Assembly (NCBI RefSeq): GCF_001303895.1 | Contig: NZ_LJSD01000001.1 | Coordinates: 124,001-188,000 of the forward strand | Origin: Mesorhizobium sp. 1M-11 | Lineage (GTDB): Bacteria > Pseudomonadota > Alphaproteobacteria > Rhizobiales > Rhizobiaceae | DNA length: 64,000 nt | Reading direction: 5' to 3' | Part shown: positions 48,001-57,152 of the stretch, in pieces | How positions within the stretch are numbered: the first letter of the stretch is position 1 | How the letters are laid out: each line of letters starts with the position of its first letter | Made by a program: the position numbers and the translations under genes | Notes under the pieces: model-generated | Told to the model about the DNA's origin: nothing | The model's input: the letters and a program-made list of their open reading frames with translations, nothing else | Database searches by the model: none

Positions 48001-48478
48001 CATCGGCGGCTTCTCGGCGGCCCTTGCCGCACTTGGCAAAAGCGCTGACATCATCGTGCTCGACACCACGGATCCCGCGAAACCAAAGCCACGCTCCGTA
48101 TCGGAGGCGGTCACGCGGGTGGTACGGGCCCGTGCCATCAACCACCGTTTCATCGAGGGCCAGATGCGGCACGGGCCGCGCGGCGCCTCGGAATTTGCCG
48201 AGACGGTCGATCGCCTGATCGGCTTCGCCGAGACCACACATGCCATTGCCGGCAATCTGATCGGCGCCGTGCACGATGCTTATCTGGGTAACGAGGCGGT
48301 GCGCGCGTTTCTGCTGACTGAGAACCCACAAGCCGCCAAATTCATCGCCGAGCGCTTCCAATCGGCCCGACGGCGCGGTCTCTGGCATCCGCTGCGCAAT
48401 GCGGTTGACGACGATCTTGCCGCGTTGATCGCCGAGGCCGAAGGCCATACGCCAAAAGGAGCGGAGGCGGCGGAATGA
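45014..48478 (+). CDS. cobN: Cobaltochelatase subunit CobN with in-frame repeat insertion
   Basis: The 1154-aa large subunit inserts cobalt into hydrogenobyrinate a,c-diamide with CobS/CobT-type ATPase partners, which are not in this window. Core segments HVGAHGTLEWLPGKTVALGQ and DVLPTGRNLFTADPRTMPT are intact. Residues ~192-234 are encoded by a palindromic repeat (45588-45714) in a variable region between VGVVDDPAAF and PIVPILFYRSM, and the frame stays open. The start is a TTG 2 bp after cobW with AGGA just upstream. Confidence 0.93.
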   Translation: MHILTTTSASLDDIAEPVDLRQQPAEMVALSFTDSDLAGLASAWQTDASALPSMRLAALRDLRHPMSVDLWIDSVAQHAKLILVRILGGYDWWRYGCDQLAAMARARGIKLALLPGESHDEDPRLTEASTLSADDLRALLAYFRQGGPANMSALVSRLAGLCGHDRAVLPPVELPKAGFYRPGVGVVDDPAAFSPLTGRRSRQGDEGQESPSAMGIPPLIRPFGAPSPREWGEGNTPIVPILFYRSMLLATDAAPIDALVEALEARDITAVPIFVPSLKDKAALDFVENALATLSPAAIITATAFASGAEPGAETLFDRAGVPVFQVIVATTRRDAWETNQRGLAPADLAMHVVLPELDGRILAGAVSFKAEQEADAALAFRAFANRPEPDRVERVADRIAAHIRLQRAPPAERRLVILIPDYPSAPGRTGYAVGLDVPFSVLAMLHDLKEDGYTVEKIPESPRELLDLLERSGEHLAANEYAELFGHLPADARQTVLEAWGEADVPHFPFRAATFGNVTVALAPDRGRSADRRADYHDPTLPPRHELVAFGLWLQKSLGVHAIVHVGAHGTLEWLPGKTVALGQNCFPEIVTGALPVIYPFIVSNPGEAAQAKRRIAAVTLGHLPPPLTGAGLDEDQQELERLVDEYAQADGLDRRRRDRLAKLIVETAAKTGLASEAGVAKTDAPDEALRRIDAWLCDLKDFAVKDGLHVYGRAPEGEVDPLRLQSAANEKASLLAALGGHHISAGPAGAPARGRTDVLPTGRNLFTADPRTMPTPTAFDLGKAAADEIVVSYMQSHGDWPRALVIDLWGSASLRTGGEEIAQGLALMGCRPQWDAATGRVTGIEVLPPATLGRPRVDVTWRISGLFRDMFPTQIALIDAASRAVAQRDEDDSENPLAAATRAAGRVEPRIFGSSPGTYGAGLEAMLASGEWDRREELGRAYLEAASHAYGGAEGEGSAAPGAFAGRIAEADLLVHTGDDPGRDILEGSADVAFIGGFSAALAALGKSADIIVLDTTDPAKPKPRSVSEAVTRVVRARAINHRFIEGQMRHGPRGASEFAETVDRLIGFAETTHAIAGNLIGAVHDAYLGNEAVRAFLLTENPQAAKFIAERFQSARRRGLWHPLRNAVDDDLAALIAEAEGHTPKGAEAAE
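45588..45714. repeat. Palindromic repeat element inside cobN
   Basis: This 127-bp element has two outer palindromes, CCTTCTCCCCGTTAACGGGG-type at 45588-45613 and its near copy at 45689-45714. Between them are inner inverted parts (GGGGATGAGGGGC and GCCCCTCATCCGCCCC). It has the form of Rhizobiales intergenic mosaic repeats (RIME-like), which normally lie between genes. Here it is read through as protein in frame with cobN. Confidence 0.85.
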
Positions 48479-49818
48479 ACGCCCTCCAGCGCCGCGGTGC
48501 CTGCCCTGCCTTGTCAACGCCGATGCAAACTGGTGACGGGCTGCTGGTGCGCCTCAACCCGGTTGCTGGAGGGCTTTCTCCCAAAGCCCTGATCGGGTTG
48601 TCGGAATCCGCTGCCCGCCACGGCAACGGCATCATGGAGATCACCGCGCGCGGCTCGATCCAGATCCGCGGCCTGACCGCTGCAAGCGCCAGCCAACTGG
48701 CAGCGGACGTGAATGCGCTGAGCATCGCCGTGCGAACCGGCGTCCCTGTCGAAACCGGCCCTCTGGCCGGGCTGGACAGTCACGAGATTGCCGACCCCCG
48801 CCCACTGGCAGAGGCGATCCGCGGCGCGATCGAAAAAGCAGACCTGGCTGGCAAGCTCGGGCCGAAAGTGTCCGTCGTGGTCGATGGCGGCGGCGCTATC
48901 GGCCTGGATGCGATCCTGGCCGATATCCGGCTTGTCGCGGTTCAGGGCGGCGGCAATGCAAGATGGCATCTCTCCACTGGCGGGACGGCGATCACTGCGC
49001 GGCCGCTGGCACTGCTGGATGAAGCGGACGCATGCGATGCCGCTTTGCTGATCCTACAGGCCATCGCCACAAGGGGGCGTGAAAGTCGTGCGCGTGATTT
49101 ACCCGTGCCTTTGGCATTTGCAACGTCCCCGGCCGGCAACGCTGCAACGCTATCTGAACGACGTCGCTCAACCGATTCTATTCCTATAGGAATCCTTCCT
49201 CTCGCCAGTCACGCACATGCCGTAGGCATCGCCCTGCCCTTCGGCTCGATGCCTGCGGAATCGATCGCTAAACTCTGCTCGGAAGCAGCCGCGCGCGGCA
49301 CCGACGAAATCCGTCCTGCACCACGACGCGTACTGCTGTTCCTGGGCCCGACCAAAGAAGCCTGCACCGACTTGCAGCAAGCGGCCAGCACGCTCGGCTT
49401 CGTGACCGACTCCACCGATCCCCGTTTGCACATAGCGGCCTGCCCGGGCGAGCCTGCTTGCGCCTCCGGCAGGATCGCCACGCGCGAGATCGCCGAAACG
49501 GTTGCCTCCAACCATGCCGGCTTGCTCGACGGTTCTTTCACCTTGCATATTTCCGGCTGCGCCAAGGGCTGCGCACACCCCGCGACCGCAGCACTGACCT
49601 TGGTCGGCGGCGAAAACGGAGCCGGACTTGTCGTGGACGGGACGGCGAAGGCCCTTCCGCCCCGATACAGCCCGCGATATGAAGCCGCGCGCGGTCTTGG
49701 CCGCGTCGCCGCGCTGGCCGGCAGTGCCTGGCACGACAACGAAACCGTCGCCGCCTGCCTTGCCCGGCTGGGCGAAGCGGCGATCACCGAAGCCTTCGGC
49801 AGATTGGGTACGGATTGA
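48475..49818 (+). CDS. cobG: Precorrin-3B synthase
   Basis: The 447-aa sulfite/nitrite-reductase-like monooxygenase converts precorrin-3A to precorrin-3B using O2, the marker step of the aerobic pathway. The 4Fe-4S ligands are visible: Cys323 and Cys329 (CPGEPAC), Cys362 and Cys366 (SGCAKGCAHP). The N-terminal ferredoxin-like half has EITARGSIQIRGL. Its ATG overlaps the cobN stop by 4 nt. Confidence 0.94.
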   Translation: MNALQRRGACPALSTPMQTGDGLLVRLNPVAGGLSPKALIGLSESAARHGNGIMEITARGSIQIRGLTAASASQLAADVNALSIAVRTGVPVETGPLAGLDSHEIADPRPLAEAIRGAIEKADLAGKLGPKVSVVVDGGGAIGLDAILADIRLVAVQGGGNARWHLSTGGTAITARPLALLDEADACDAALLILQAIATRGRESRARDLPVPLAFATSPAGNAATLSERRRSTDSIPIGILPLASHAHAVGIALPFGSMPAESIAKLCSEAAARGTDEIRPAPRRVLLFLGPTKEACTDLQQAASTLGFVTDSTDPRLHIAACPGEPACASGRIATREIAETVASNHAGLLDGSFTLHISGCAKGCAHPATAALTLVGGENGAGLVVDGTAKALPPRYSPRYEAARGLGRVAALAGSAWHDNETVAACLARLGEAAITEAFGRLGTD

Positions 49819-49820
49819 GT

Positions 49821-50453
49821 ATGGCGGCCTACGACTACATCCATGACGGCAATGCCATCTACGAGCGCTCCTTTGCGATCATCCGCACTGAGGCCGACCT
49901 GTCACGCTTCTCGGAGGCCGAGGCCGACATCGCCATCCGCATGATCCATGCCTGCGGTCAGGTCGAGGCGGCTCCGCACTTTGTCTTTTCACCCGATTTC
50001 GCCACCGCCGCGCGCAATGCGCTCAAATCAGGTGCGCCGATCCTGTGCGATGCCGAAATGGTGTCGCATGGCGTCACCCGCGCCCGCCTGCCGTCCGGAA
50101 ACGACGTGATCTGCACGCTGCGCGATCCGCGTACGGCCGATATCGCCAAGGCGATCGGCAATACCCGTTCGGCCGCCGCAATCGACCTCTGGACCGACCG
50201 GCTCGAGGGCGCGGTGGTCGCCATCGGCAATGCGCCGACGGCATTGTTTTATCTCCTGGAAAAACTGCGCGACGGTGCGCCGAAACCGGCCGCGATCATC
50301 GGCATGCCGGTTGGATTTGTCGGTGCTGCTGAATCCAAGGATGCACTGGCCGAGAATTCCTATGGCGTACCGTTCGCGATCGTGCGCGGGCGACTGGGCG
50401 GCAGCGCCATGACCGCTGCGGCACTGAATTCGCTGGCGAGGCCCGGCCTGTGA
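49821..50453 (+). CDS. cobH: Precorrin-8X methylmutase
   Basis: The 210-aa enzyme migrates the C11 methyl group to C12, giving hydrogenobyrinic acid. The catalytic His43 lies in MIHACGQVE; CDAEMVSHGVTRARLP and MPVGFVGAAESKD are family signatures. The ATG at 49821 lies 2 bp after cobG; a TTG six bases upstream is less likely. Confidence 0.96.
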   Translation: MAAYDYIHDGNAIYERSFAIIRTEADLSRFSEAEADIAIRMIHACGQVEAAPHFVFSPDFATAARNALKSGAPILCDAEMVSHGVTRARLPSGNDVICTLRDPRTADIAKAIGNTRSAAAIDLWTDRLEGAVVAIGNAPTALFYLLEKLRDGAPKPAAIIGMPVGFVGAAESKDALAENSYGVPFAIVRGRLGGSAMTAAALNSLARPGL

Positions 50454-51199
50454 GCGCGCTGGCAAAAGGCCGCCTCATCGGAGTCGGCACCGGCCCCGGC
50501 GATCCGGAATTGATGACGCTCAAGGCCGTTCGTGCGCTGGCCGAGGCCGATGTCGTGGCGCATTTTTCCAAGCGCGGCGCCAACGGCAATGCCCGCACCA
50601 TTGTCGGCGCACATTATCGGCCGGACTGGATCGAATTGCCGCTGGTCTACCCAGTCACGACCGAAATCGACAAGGATAGTGACGACTACAAAGCGGCGAT
50701 CACCGGCTTCTATGAAGAATCCGCGATCAAGGTTGCCGAACATCTCGACCAGGGCCGCACCGTCGCTATCCTCTCCGAAGGCGACCCGCTCTTTTATGGT
50801 TCCTACATGCATCTGCATGTGCGTCTCGCCCATCGCTACCCGACCGAAGTCATCCCGGGCGTCACGGCCATGTCCGGCTGCTGGTCGGCCAACGGGCTGC
50901 CGATCGTGCAGGGTGACGATGTGCTGACCGTCCTGCCTGGTACCATGAACGAATTCGAATTGACGCGCCGCCTGGCCGATACCGACGCTGCCGTCATCAT
51001 GAAGGTCGGCCGCAACCTGCCGAAGATCCGCCGCGCGCTGGATGCCACCGGCAAACTCTCGCGCGCCGTCTATGTCGAACGCGGCACCATGCCGGGTTCG
51101 GTCTCGATGCGATTGCAGGACAAGCAGGACGACAAGGCACCCTATTTCGCCGTGGTTCTGGTGGCAGGCTGGTCCGGGCGCCCGGAGGCAAGCCTGTGA
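50450..51199 (+). CDS. cobI: Precorrin-2 C20-methyltransferase
   Basis: The 249-aa SAM-dependent tetrapyrrole methylase has the N-terminal loop GVGTGPGDPELMTL, the SEGDPLFYGSYMH motif and VIPGVTAMSG. It starts with GTG overlapping the cobH stop by 4 nt. Confidence 0.96.
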   Translation: MSALAKGRLIGVGTGPGDPELMTLKAVRALAEADVVAHFSKRGANGNARTIVGAHYRPDWIELPLVYPVTTEIDKDSDDYKAAITGFYEESAIKVAEHLDQGRTVAILSEGDPLFYGSYMHLHVRLAHRYPTEVIPGVTAMSGCWSANGLPIVQGDDVLTVLPGTMNEFELTRRLADTDAAVIMKVGRNLPKIRRALDATGKLSRAVYVERGTMPGSVSMRLQDKQDDKAPYFAVVLVAGWSGRPEASL

Positions 51200-51960
51200 G
51201 CGGCCGTCTCTTCGTCATCGGCCTCGGTCCCGGCAATGCAAACCAGGTCACGCCGGAAGCGAACCATGCGGTCGCCGACGCTGAGTTCTTCTACGGCTAC
51301 AAGCCCTATGTCGACCGGCTCGAGCTGAAACCGCACCAGACCCGGATCGCTTCCGACAATCGCGAGGAACTGGCGCGTGCCAAGGAAGCGATTGTCAAGG
51401 CAGCCGAAGGCCATGCAGTGGCTGTCGTCTCCGGCGGCGATCCAGGTGTTTTCGCCATGGCTGCCGCGGTGTGCGAGGCGATCGAGGACGGTCCGGCCGA
51501 ATGGCGTGACATCGACCTGCAGATCGTTCCGGGCGTCACCGCCATGCTCGCCGTGGCGGCCCGCGCCGGCGCGCCGCTCGGCCATGATTTCTGCGCTATC
51601 TCGCTGTCCGACAATCTGAAGCCCTGGGATCTGATCGAGCTCAGATTGCTTGCTGCAGCGGGCGCCGGTTTCGTGATTGCCCTCTACAATCCGATAAGCA
51701 AGGCTCGCCCCTGGCAACTTGGCCGCGCCTTCGAGGCACTTGCCGCTATATTGCCCGGCACCACGCCGGTGATCTTCGGTCGCGCCGCTGGTCGTCCTGA
51801 CGAGCGCATCGAAGTCGCTTCGCTGGCTTTCGCCAGGGCCGAAATGGCGGATATGGCAACCTGCGTGATCATCGGATCGCCCGAAACCCGTATCATCAAG
51901 CGCAGCGGCAAGCCGGCGCTGGTCTACACACCGCGCTCGGCGACGGGACGCAGAGAATGA
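51196..51960 (+). CDS. cobJ: Precorrin-3B C17-methyltransferase
   Basis: The 254-aa SAM-dependent methylase performs the ring-contracting C17 methylation. Motifs are VIGLGPGNANQVTPE, VVSGGDPGVFAMA and IVPGVTAMLA. It starts with GTG overlapping cobI, and its 3' end overlaps the convergent cobK by 37 bp. Confidence 0.96.
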   Translation: MSGRLFVIGLGPGNANQVTPEANHAVADAEFFYGYKPYVDRLELKPHQTRIASDNREELARAKEAIVKAAEGHAVAVVSGGDPGVFAMAAAVCEAIEDGPAEWRDIDLQIVPGVTAMLAVAARAGAPLGHDFCAISLSDNLKPWDLIELRLLAAAGAGFVIALYNPISKARPWQLGRAFEALAAILPGTTPVIFGRAAGRPDERIEVASLAFARAEMADMATCVIIGSPETRIIKRSGKPALVYTPRSATGRRE

Positions 51961-52691
51961 TCGACCATGGCAAGCAGCTCCGGGATACCTGGCGCCGAAG
52001 GCACCGTCGGCAAAACAGGCCTGCGGATCATAACCACCTCGACACCAAGCGCTCGCGCCGCGGCGATCTTGCCATAAGTTGCCCCGCCACCACTGTTCTT
52101 GGAAACGACGACGTCGATGCGGTGTGCGATCAGCAATCGACGCTCATCTTCCTCGCGGAAGGGTCCGCGTGCCAGAAGATAGTCGACATGCGGAACGCCG
52201 AGCGGCGGCTCGACCGGATCGACGCTGCGCAGCAGATAGTGGTGCTGGGGCGCAGCCTCGAAGGCGCCGACCTCCTGGCGCCCAAGCGCCAGAAAAACAC
52301 GTCGGGCGGTGAGACCGAGTGCGGCAGGAGCACCCGCAGCATCGTCCACTTCCGTCCAGCGATCGCCTTCCTGTCGTTCCCAGCCGGGGCGGCGCAACGC
52401 CAGGATCGGCACACCGGCAAATTGCGCGGCTTTGGCCGCATTGGCCGAAATGCGCGCCGCGTAAGGATGCGTCGCATCGATCAGCAGATCGGCTTTGGTC
52501 TCCTTGAGGTAGGCAGCAAGACCTTCGGCACCGCCGAAACCGCCGACACGTGTCGGCACCTGCTGGGCGATCGGGTTTTCGGTGCGGCCCGCCAGCGAAA
52601 GGGTCAGCTCGATATCGGGTTTTGCGGCCAACTGGCCGGCCAGTTGCCTGGCCTCGGTCGTTCCGCCCAGAATGAGAATGCGGTGGGACAT
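51924..52691 (-). CDS. cobK: Precorrin-6A reductase
   Basis: The 255-aa NADPH-dependent reductase starts MSHRILILGGTTEARQLAG and carries DATHPYAARIS, family signatures. It is the only cob gene on the minus strand. Its start codon (52691, or an adjacent ATG at 52694) abuts or overlaps the cobL start on the other strand, and its end overlaps cobJ. Its promoter must therefore lie inside cobL, and the operon mRNA is antisense to it. The same reversed cobK is described in other alphaproteobacteria. Confidence 0.95.
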   Translation of the reverse strand: MSHRILILGGTTEARQLAGQLAAKPDIELTLSLAGRTENPIAQQVPTRVGGFGGAEGLAAYLKETKADLLIDATHPYAARISANAAKAAQFAGVPILALRRPGWERQEGDRWTEVDDAAGAPAALGLTARRVFLALGRQEVGAFEAAPQHHYLLRSVDPVEPPLGVPHVDYLLARGPFREEDERRLLIAHRIDVVVSKNSGGGATYGKIAAARALGVEVVMIRRPVLPTVPSAPGIPELLAMVDHSLRPVAERGV

Positions 52692-52692
52692 C

Positions 52693-53928
52693 ATGCCTGC
52701 TGAGAAAGAAACACGCGCCGCGCCAGCCTGGCTTGCCGTTGTCGGCATCGGCGAGGACGGTGTAGCGGGTCTGGGCAACGAGGCCAAGCGGCTGATTGCG
52801 GAGGCCGAATTCGTCTTTGGCGGCAAGCGCCATTTCGATCTTGCAGGTGCCCTCGTCACCGGCGAGATGCACCAGTGGCCGTCCCCTTTCGATCCGGAGA
52901 TGGAAGCGGTCCTCGATCGTGCCGGCCGGCGTGTCTGTGTGCTCGCTTCCGGCGATCCCTTCTTCCACGGCGTTGGCGTGACGCTGGCGCGCAAGGTCGC
53001 CGCCGCCGACATGGTGGTGGTGCCTTCCCCTTCTTCCCTCTCGCTCGCGGCCTCGCGGCTCGGCTGGGCGCTGCAGGACGTCGAGACGATTTCCCTGCAT
53101 GGCCGCCCGCTGGACCTGATCCGGCCATTGCTGCATCCTGGTGCCAGGATCCTGGCGTTGACTTCGGACGGTGCGGCACCCGCGAAACTCGCCGCACTGC
53201 TTTCAGAACTCGGCTTCAGTCCGTCCAGGCTGACTGTGCTGGAGGCATTGGGTGGTCCGGACGAAGTCGTCCGCAGCGCACGGGCCGGTGATTTCAATCT
53301 CAAAAACATCAATCCGCTCAATGTGCTGGCGCTCGAAATTGAATCGGACGCGCAGGCGCGCATCCTGCCCTTCGCCTCCGGCCTTTCCGATGATCTGTTC
53401 GAGACCGATGGCCAGATCACCAAGCGCGAAGTGCGCGCCATGACGCTATCCGCACTGGCGCCGCGCCGTGGCGAAGTGCTGTGGGACATCGGCGCCGGCT
53501 CCGGGTCCATCGCAATCGAATGGATGCTGTCGCATCCTTCGCTGCACGCCGTCGCCATCGAGGCCAACGCCTCGCGCGCCGAGCGCATCCGGCGCAACGC
53601 TTCCGCCTTTGGTGTGCCGGGATTGGCGGTGATCGAAGGTGAGGCACCGGAAGCATTGGCCGGCCTGCCGGCGCCGGATGTCATCTTCATCGGTGGTGGC
53701 GGCACCGATGCAGGCGTGTTCGATGCCGCACTGAAGGCGCTGCCGTCTGGCGGACGCTGTGTAGCCAATGCCGTGACGCTGGAGATGGAGGCGCTGTTGG
53801 TCGCCCGGCAGGCGGAATTGGGCGGCACCTTGACCCGCATCGCCATTTCGCGCGCAGCCCCCGTCGGCACCATGCAGGCCTGGCGGCCGGCCTTGCCAGT
53901 GACGCAATGGAGCTGGATCAAGCCATGA
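52693..53928 (+). CDS. cobL: Precorrin-6Y C5,15-methyltransferase (decarboxylating)
   Basis: The 411-aa bifunctional enzyme has an N-terminal CbiE-like methylase (VVGIGEDGVAGLG, LASGDPFFHGVG) and a C-terminal CbiT-like Rossmann methylase/decarboxylase (WDIGAGSGSIAIEWM, VIFIGGGGTD). The ATG at 52693 faces the divergent cobK start with no space between. Confidence 0.96.
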   Translation: MPAEKETRAAPAWLAVVGIGEDGVAGLGNEAKRLIAEAEFVFGGKRHFDLAGALVTGEMHQWPSPFDPEMEAVLDRAGRRVCVLASGDPFFHGVGVTLARKVAAADMVVVPSPSSLSLAASRLGWALQDVETISLHGRPLDLIRPLLHPGARILALTSDGAAPAKLAALLSELGFSPSRLTVLEALGGPDEVVRSARAGDFNLKNINPLNVLALEIESDAQARILPFASGLSDDLFETDGQITKREVRAMTLSALAPRRGEVLWDIGAGSGSIAIEWMLSHPSLHAVAIEANASRAERIRRNASAFGVPGLAVIEGEAPEALAGLPAPDVIFIGGGGTDAGVFDAALKALPSGGRCVANAVTLEMEALLVARQAELGGTLTRIAISRAAPVGTMQAWRPALPVTQWSWIKP

Positions 53929-54302
53929 TCGTCGCGGGCATAGGCTGTCGCAAAGGCGTCGACACGGCGGGGATTCTGGCGGCGGTGGACGCAGCGCTTG
54001 GCAACCATGACCTGGACCGCTCCTCGCTTTCCGCGCTCGCCACCACCGCTTTCAAGCGAGACGAGCCCGCTATCTTCGCCGCAGCCCGGGAACTTGGTCT
54101 CGAGGTGATCGTCGTCGAAGGTGTCGGTGTGGACGAAAACACCCTCACCCATTCCGACATTTCCCGCGCCGCTGCCGGCTCACCATCCGTTTCGGAAAGT
54201 GCGGCGCTCGCCGCAGCGGGTAAGGACGCGCACCTGCTTGGACCGCGCCTCATCACAGGCGCCGTTACCTGCGCCCTAGCTGTCAGCGGAGGCCCGGCAT
54301 GA
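53925..54302 (+). CDS. cobE: CobE, cobalamin synthesis protein (CbiG C-terminal-like)
   Basis: The 125-aa protein starts [13 protein letters not shown] and resembles the C-terminal domain of CbiG. The role of CobE in the aerobic pathway is not firmly known. Its ATG overlaps the cobL stop (ATGA); an ATG 18 bp upstream is possible but less coupled. Confidence 0.9.
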   Translation: MIVAGIGCRKGVDTAGILAAVDAALGNHDLDRSSLSALATTAFKRDEPAIFAAARELGLEVIVVEGVGVDENTLTHSDISRAAAGSPSVSESAALAAAGKDAHLLGPRLITGAVTCALAVSGGPA

Positions 54303-55057
54303 CCGTGCATTTCATCGGCGCCGGTCCGGGCGCCGCCGATCTCATCACCTTGCGTGGCGCCAGATTGCTGGCCTCCTGCCCCGTCTGCCTCTATGCCGGC
54401 TCGATCGTGGCGCCGGAACTGCTTGATCATTGTGCGCCAGGCACGAAGCTGATCGACACCGCGCCAATGTCGCTGGACGAGATCGAGGCCGAGTATGTCG
54501 CTGCAGACAAGGCCGGACAGGACGTGGCGAGGCTGCACTCCGGCGATCTTTCGGTGTGGAGCGCCGTCGCGGAACAGATTCGCCGCCTCGAACGCAATGG
54601 CATTGCCTATACGCTCACTCCCGGCGTGCCTTCCTTCGCCGCAGCGGCAGCAGCGCTCAAGCGCGAACTGACCATCCCGGAAGTGGCGCAAAGCCTGGTG
54701 CTGACCCGCGTTTCGGGCCGTGCTTCCAAGATGCCGCCGGGAGAAACCTTGTCGGCCTTCGGTCGCACGGGCGCGACACTGGCGATCCACCTCGCCATCC
54801 ATGCCATCGAGCAGGTCGTGACCGAGCTGACCCCGCACTACGGCGGCGATTGTCCGGTTGCCATTGTCTTCCGCGCCACATGGCCGGACGAGCGCGTCAT
54901 CCGCGCGACATTGGAGACCGTAGCTGCTGCGCTCGCCGCCGATCCGATCGAACGCACCGCGCTGATCTTCGTCGGGCGCTCGCTGGCAGCCGAGGATTTT
55001 GCCGAAAGCTCGCTCTACGATCCCTATTACCAGCGCCGTTTCAGGAACCGGCAATGA
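54299..55057 (+). CDS. cobM: Precorrin-4 C11-methyltransferase
   Basis: The 252-aa SAM-dependent methylase has [31 protein letters not shown] and [15 protein letters not shown]. It overlaps cobE and cobA by 4 nt each. Confidence 0.96.
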   Translation: MTVHFIGAGPGAADLITLRGARLLASCPVCLYAGSIVAPELLDHCAPGTKLIDTAPMSLDEIEAEYVAADKAGQDVARLHSGDLSVWSAVAEQIRRLERNGIAYTLTPGVPSFAAAAAALKRELTIPEVAQSLVLTRVSGRASKMPPGETLSAFGRTGATLAIHLAIHAIEQVVTELTPHYGGDCPVAIVFRATWPDERVIRATLETVAAALAADPIERTALIFVGRSLAAEDFAESSLYDPYYQRRFRNRQ

Positions 55058-55839
55058 CGCTTTCCACGACCTTCGAAAAGCTCACCGCCCACAAGCCGCT
55101 ACTCGAGCCCGGCCACGTCTGGCTGGCAGGCTCCGGGCCGGGCGACCCCAGCCTGCTCACGCTTGAGGTGCTCTCGGCGCTCACCCAGGCCGACGCGCTG
55201 GTGCATGATGCTCTGGTCTCGCAGGAGATCATCGCGGTCGCCGAGCAGGCGGAAAAATTCTACGTCGGCAAGCGCGGCGGCCGCTTGTCCATTCCGCAAA
55301 GCGAGATCAACACCCTTCTCGTGAAGCTCGCCAAGGAAGGCCGCAAGGTGGTGCGCCTGAAGGGCGGCCACCCTTACGTCTTCGGGCGCGGCGGCGAGGA
55401 AACGCTGGCCTTGACCGAAAACGGCATTCCTTATCGCGTCCTGCCCGGCGTAACCTCCGCCTTCGGCGGCCTGACCTCAGCCGGTATTCCAGCGACCATG
55501 CGCGGCATCAACGGCGCCATCATCCTGGCGACCGGCTTCGCCGCAGTTTCCGACGACCGTCCGGACTGGCAGGCGCTCGCACGCACCGGCCAACCCATCG
55601 TCATCTATATGGGATTGACCCACATGGAAGCGACGGTCGCCGATCTGCTGGCCGGCGGACTGGCATCGGACACGCCGGCGGCGTTGATCGAAAACGCCAC
55701 GCTGCCGCAGGAACGCACGGTCGTCGCCACGCTCGGCACGCTGGTGGAAGCCGCCGCACGCGAAGCGGTCGTCTCACCGGCACTTATCGTTGTCGGCGGC
55801 ATCGTCGCCATGCGTGAACGGTTGGCGGGCAAGCCATGA
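55054..55839 (+). CDS. cobA: Uroporphyrinogen-III C-methyltransferase
   Basis: The 261-aa enzyme methylates uroporphyrinogen III to precorrin-2, the entry step to the corrin branch and to siroheme. Motifs are [32 protein letters not shown] and [12 protein letters not shown]. It is the single-domain form without CysG fusion. The ATG overlaps the cobM stop. Confidence 0.96.
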   Translation: MTLSTTFEKLTAHKPLLEPGHVWLAGSGPGDPSLLTLEVLSALTQADALVHDALVSQEIIAVAEQAEKFYVGKRGGRLSIPQSEINTLLVKLAKEGRKVVRLKGGHPYVFGRGGEETLALTENGIPYRVLPGVTSAFGGLTSAGIPATMRGINGAIILATGFAAVSDDRPDWQALARTGQPIVIYMGLTHMEATVADLLAGGLASDTPAALIENATLPQERTVVATLGTLVEAAAREAVVSPALIVVGGIVAMRERLAGKP

Positions 55840-57152
55840 GCGCTAGCGCCATCATCGTCGGCGCGCCACGCTCCGGCTCCGGGAAGACCAGCGTCACCAT
55901 CGGCATCTTGCGCGCATTGGCAAGACGCGGCGTGCGCGTCCGCGGCGCCAAATCCGGTCCCGACTACATCGATCCCGGCTTCCATGCCGCCGCGACAGGT
56001 CTTCCCGGCGTCAATCTGGACAGCTGGGCGATGCCGCCTTCGTTGCTCAATGGCTTGGCGGCACGAGCAGCGGATGATGCCGAACTGGTCGTTCTGGAAA
56101 GCGCCATGGGCCTGTTCGACGGCATTCCTTCGCCGGACGGACGCACCGGCTCGGCCGCCGATCTCGCGCGGCTCTACCGATTGCCCGTGCTTCTGGTGCT
56201 TGACGTGTCGGGCCAGTCGACGACGGCCGCGGCGATTGCCAAGGGTTTTTCCTGTTACGATCCCAATGTGCGTATCGCCGGCGTCGTGCTCAATCGCCTC
56301 GGCAGCGAACGCCATCGCAAACTGTGCGCCGACGCCATCGAAGCGCTCGGGCTGCCGGTGGTGGGTGCGATCCAGCGCGATTCTGCCCTGGCCCTGCCCG
56401 AGCGCCATCTTGGTCTCGTGCAGGCTAGCGAACATGACGGCCTGATGTCTCATCTCGACCGACTGGCCGACATGGCCGAAACCTCGCTCAACCTCGATGC
56501 GATCATGGCGCTTGCCACACCACTGACACCCGCCGAGGGCAGCTTCGGCGCTGCATTGCCGCCGCCCGGCCAGCGCATCGCGCTCGCCGAGGACGCCGCA
56601 TTCACCTTCGTCTATCCGCATGTCGCCGCGCATTGGCGCGAAGCCGGCGCCGAGATCCTGCCTTTCTCGCCGCTCGCCGACGAGGCGCCGGATATGAGCT
56701 GCGATGTCTGCTGGCTGCCGGGTGGTTATCCGGAATTGCATGCGGGCAAGCTGGCGGCTGCCGGGAAATTCCGTGCCGGTATGCAGCACTTCGCCGCGAC
56801 AAAACCTGTTCATGGCGAGTGCGGTGGCTTCATGGCGATGGGTGCGGCACTCGAAGACGCTGACGGCGTCACGCATCCCATGCTCGGCCTGCTCGGTCAT
56901 TCAACCTCGTTTGCCAAGCGCAAGATGAATCTCGGCTACCGCGAAGCCAGGCTGAAGAACGATTGCGCCTTGGGCGCAGCCGGCACGATCGTACGCGGCC
57001 ATGAATTCCACTATGCAAAGGTGATCGATGCCGGCTCGGACGAGCCCCTTGCCGAGCTTGCCGACGGCCTGGGCAATCCGCTTGGTGTTTCGGGTGCGCG
57101 GCGCGGCCCCGTCAGCGGCACCTTTTTCCATGCCATCGCGATGAACCCATGA
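55836..57152 (+). CDS. cobB: Hydrogenobyrinic acid a,c-diamide synthase
   Basis: The 438-aa amidotransferase has an N-terminal dethiobiotin-synthetase-like ATPase (GAPRSGSGKTSVTIGIL, KSGPDYIDPGFH) and a C-terminal class I glutamine amidotransferase with the nucleophile Cys in HGECGGFMAMG. It amidates the a and c side chains. Overlaps cobA and cobS. Confidence 0.96.
   Translation: MSASAIIVGAPRSGSGKTSVTIGILRALARRGVRVRGAKSGPDYIDPGFHAAATGLPGVNLDSWAMPPSLLNGLAARAADDAELVVLESAMGLFDGIPSPDGRTGSAADLARLYRLPVLLVLDVSGQSTTAAAIAKGFSCYDPNVRIAGVVLNRLGSERHRKLCADAIEALGLPVVGAIQRDSALALPERHLGLVQASEHDGLMSHLDRLADMAETSLNLDAIMALATPLTPAEGSFGAALPPPGQRIALAEDAAFTFVYPHVAAHWREAGAEILPFSPLADEAPDMSCDVCWLPGGYPELHAGKLAAAGKFRAGMQHFAATKPVHGECGGFMAMGAALEDADGVTHPMLGLLGHSTSFAKRKMNLGYREARLKNDCALGAAGTIVRGHEFHYAKVIDAGSDEPLAELADGLGNPLGVSGARRGPVSGTFFHAIAMNP

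Noticed and set aside
52695..54152. A long minus-strand frame continuing upstream of cobK across cobL and cobE
   Set aside because: Only the part from 52691 down resembles CobK; the upstream part is Ser/Ala/Arg-rich shadow of cobL.
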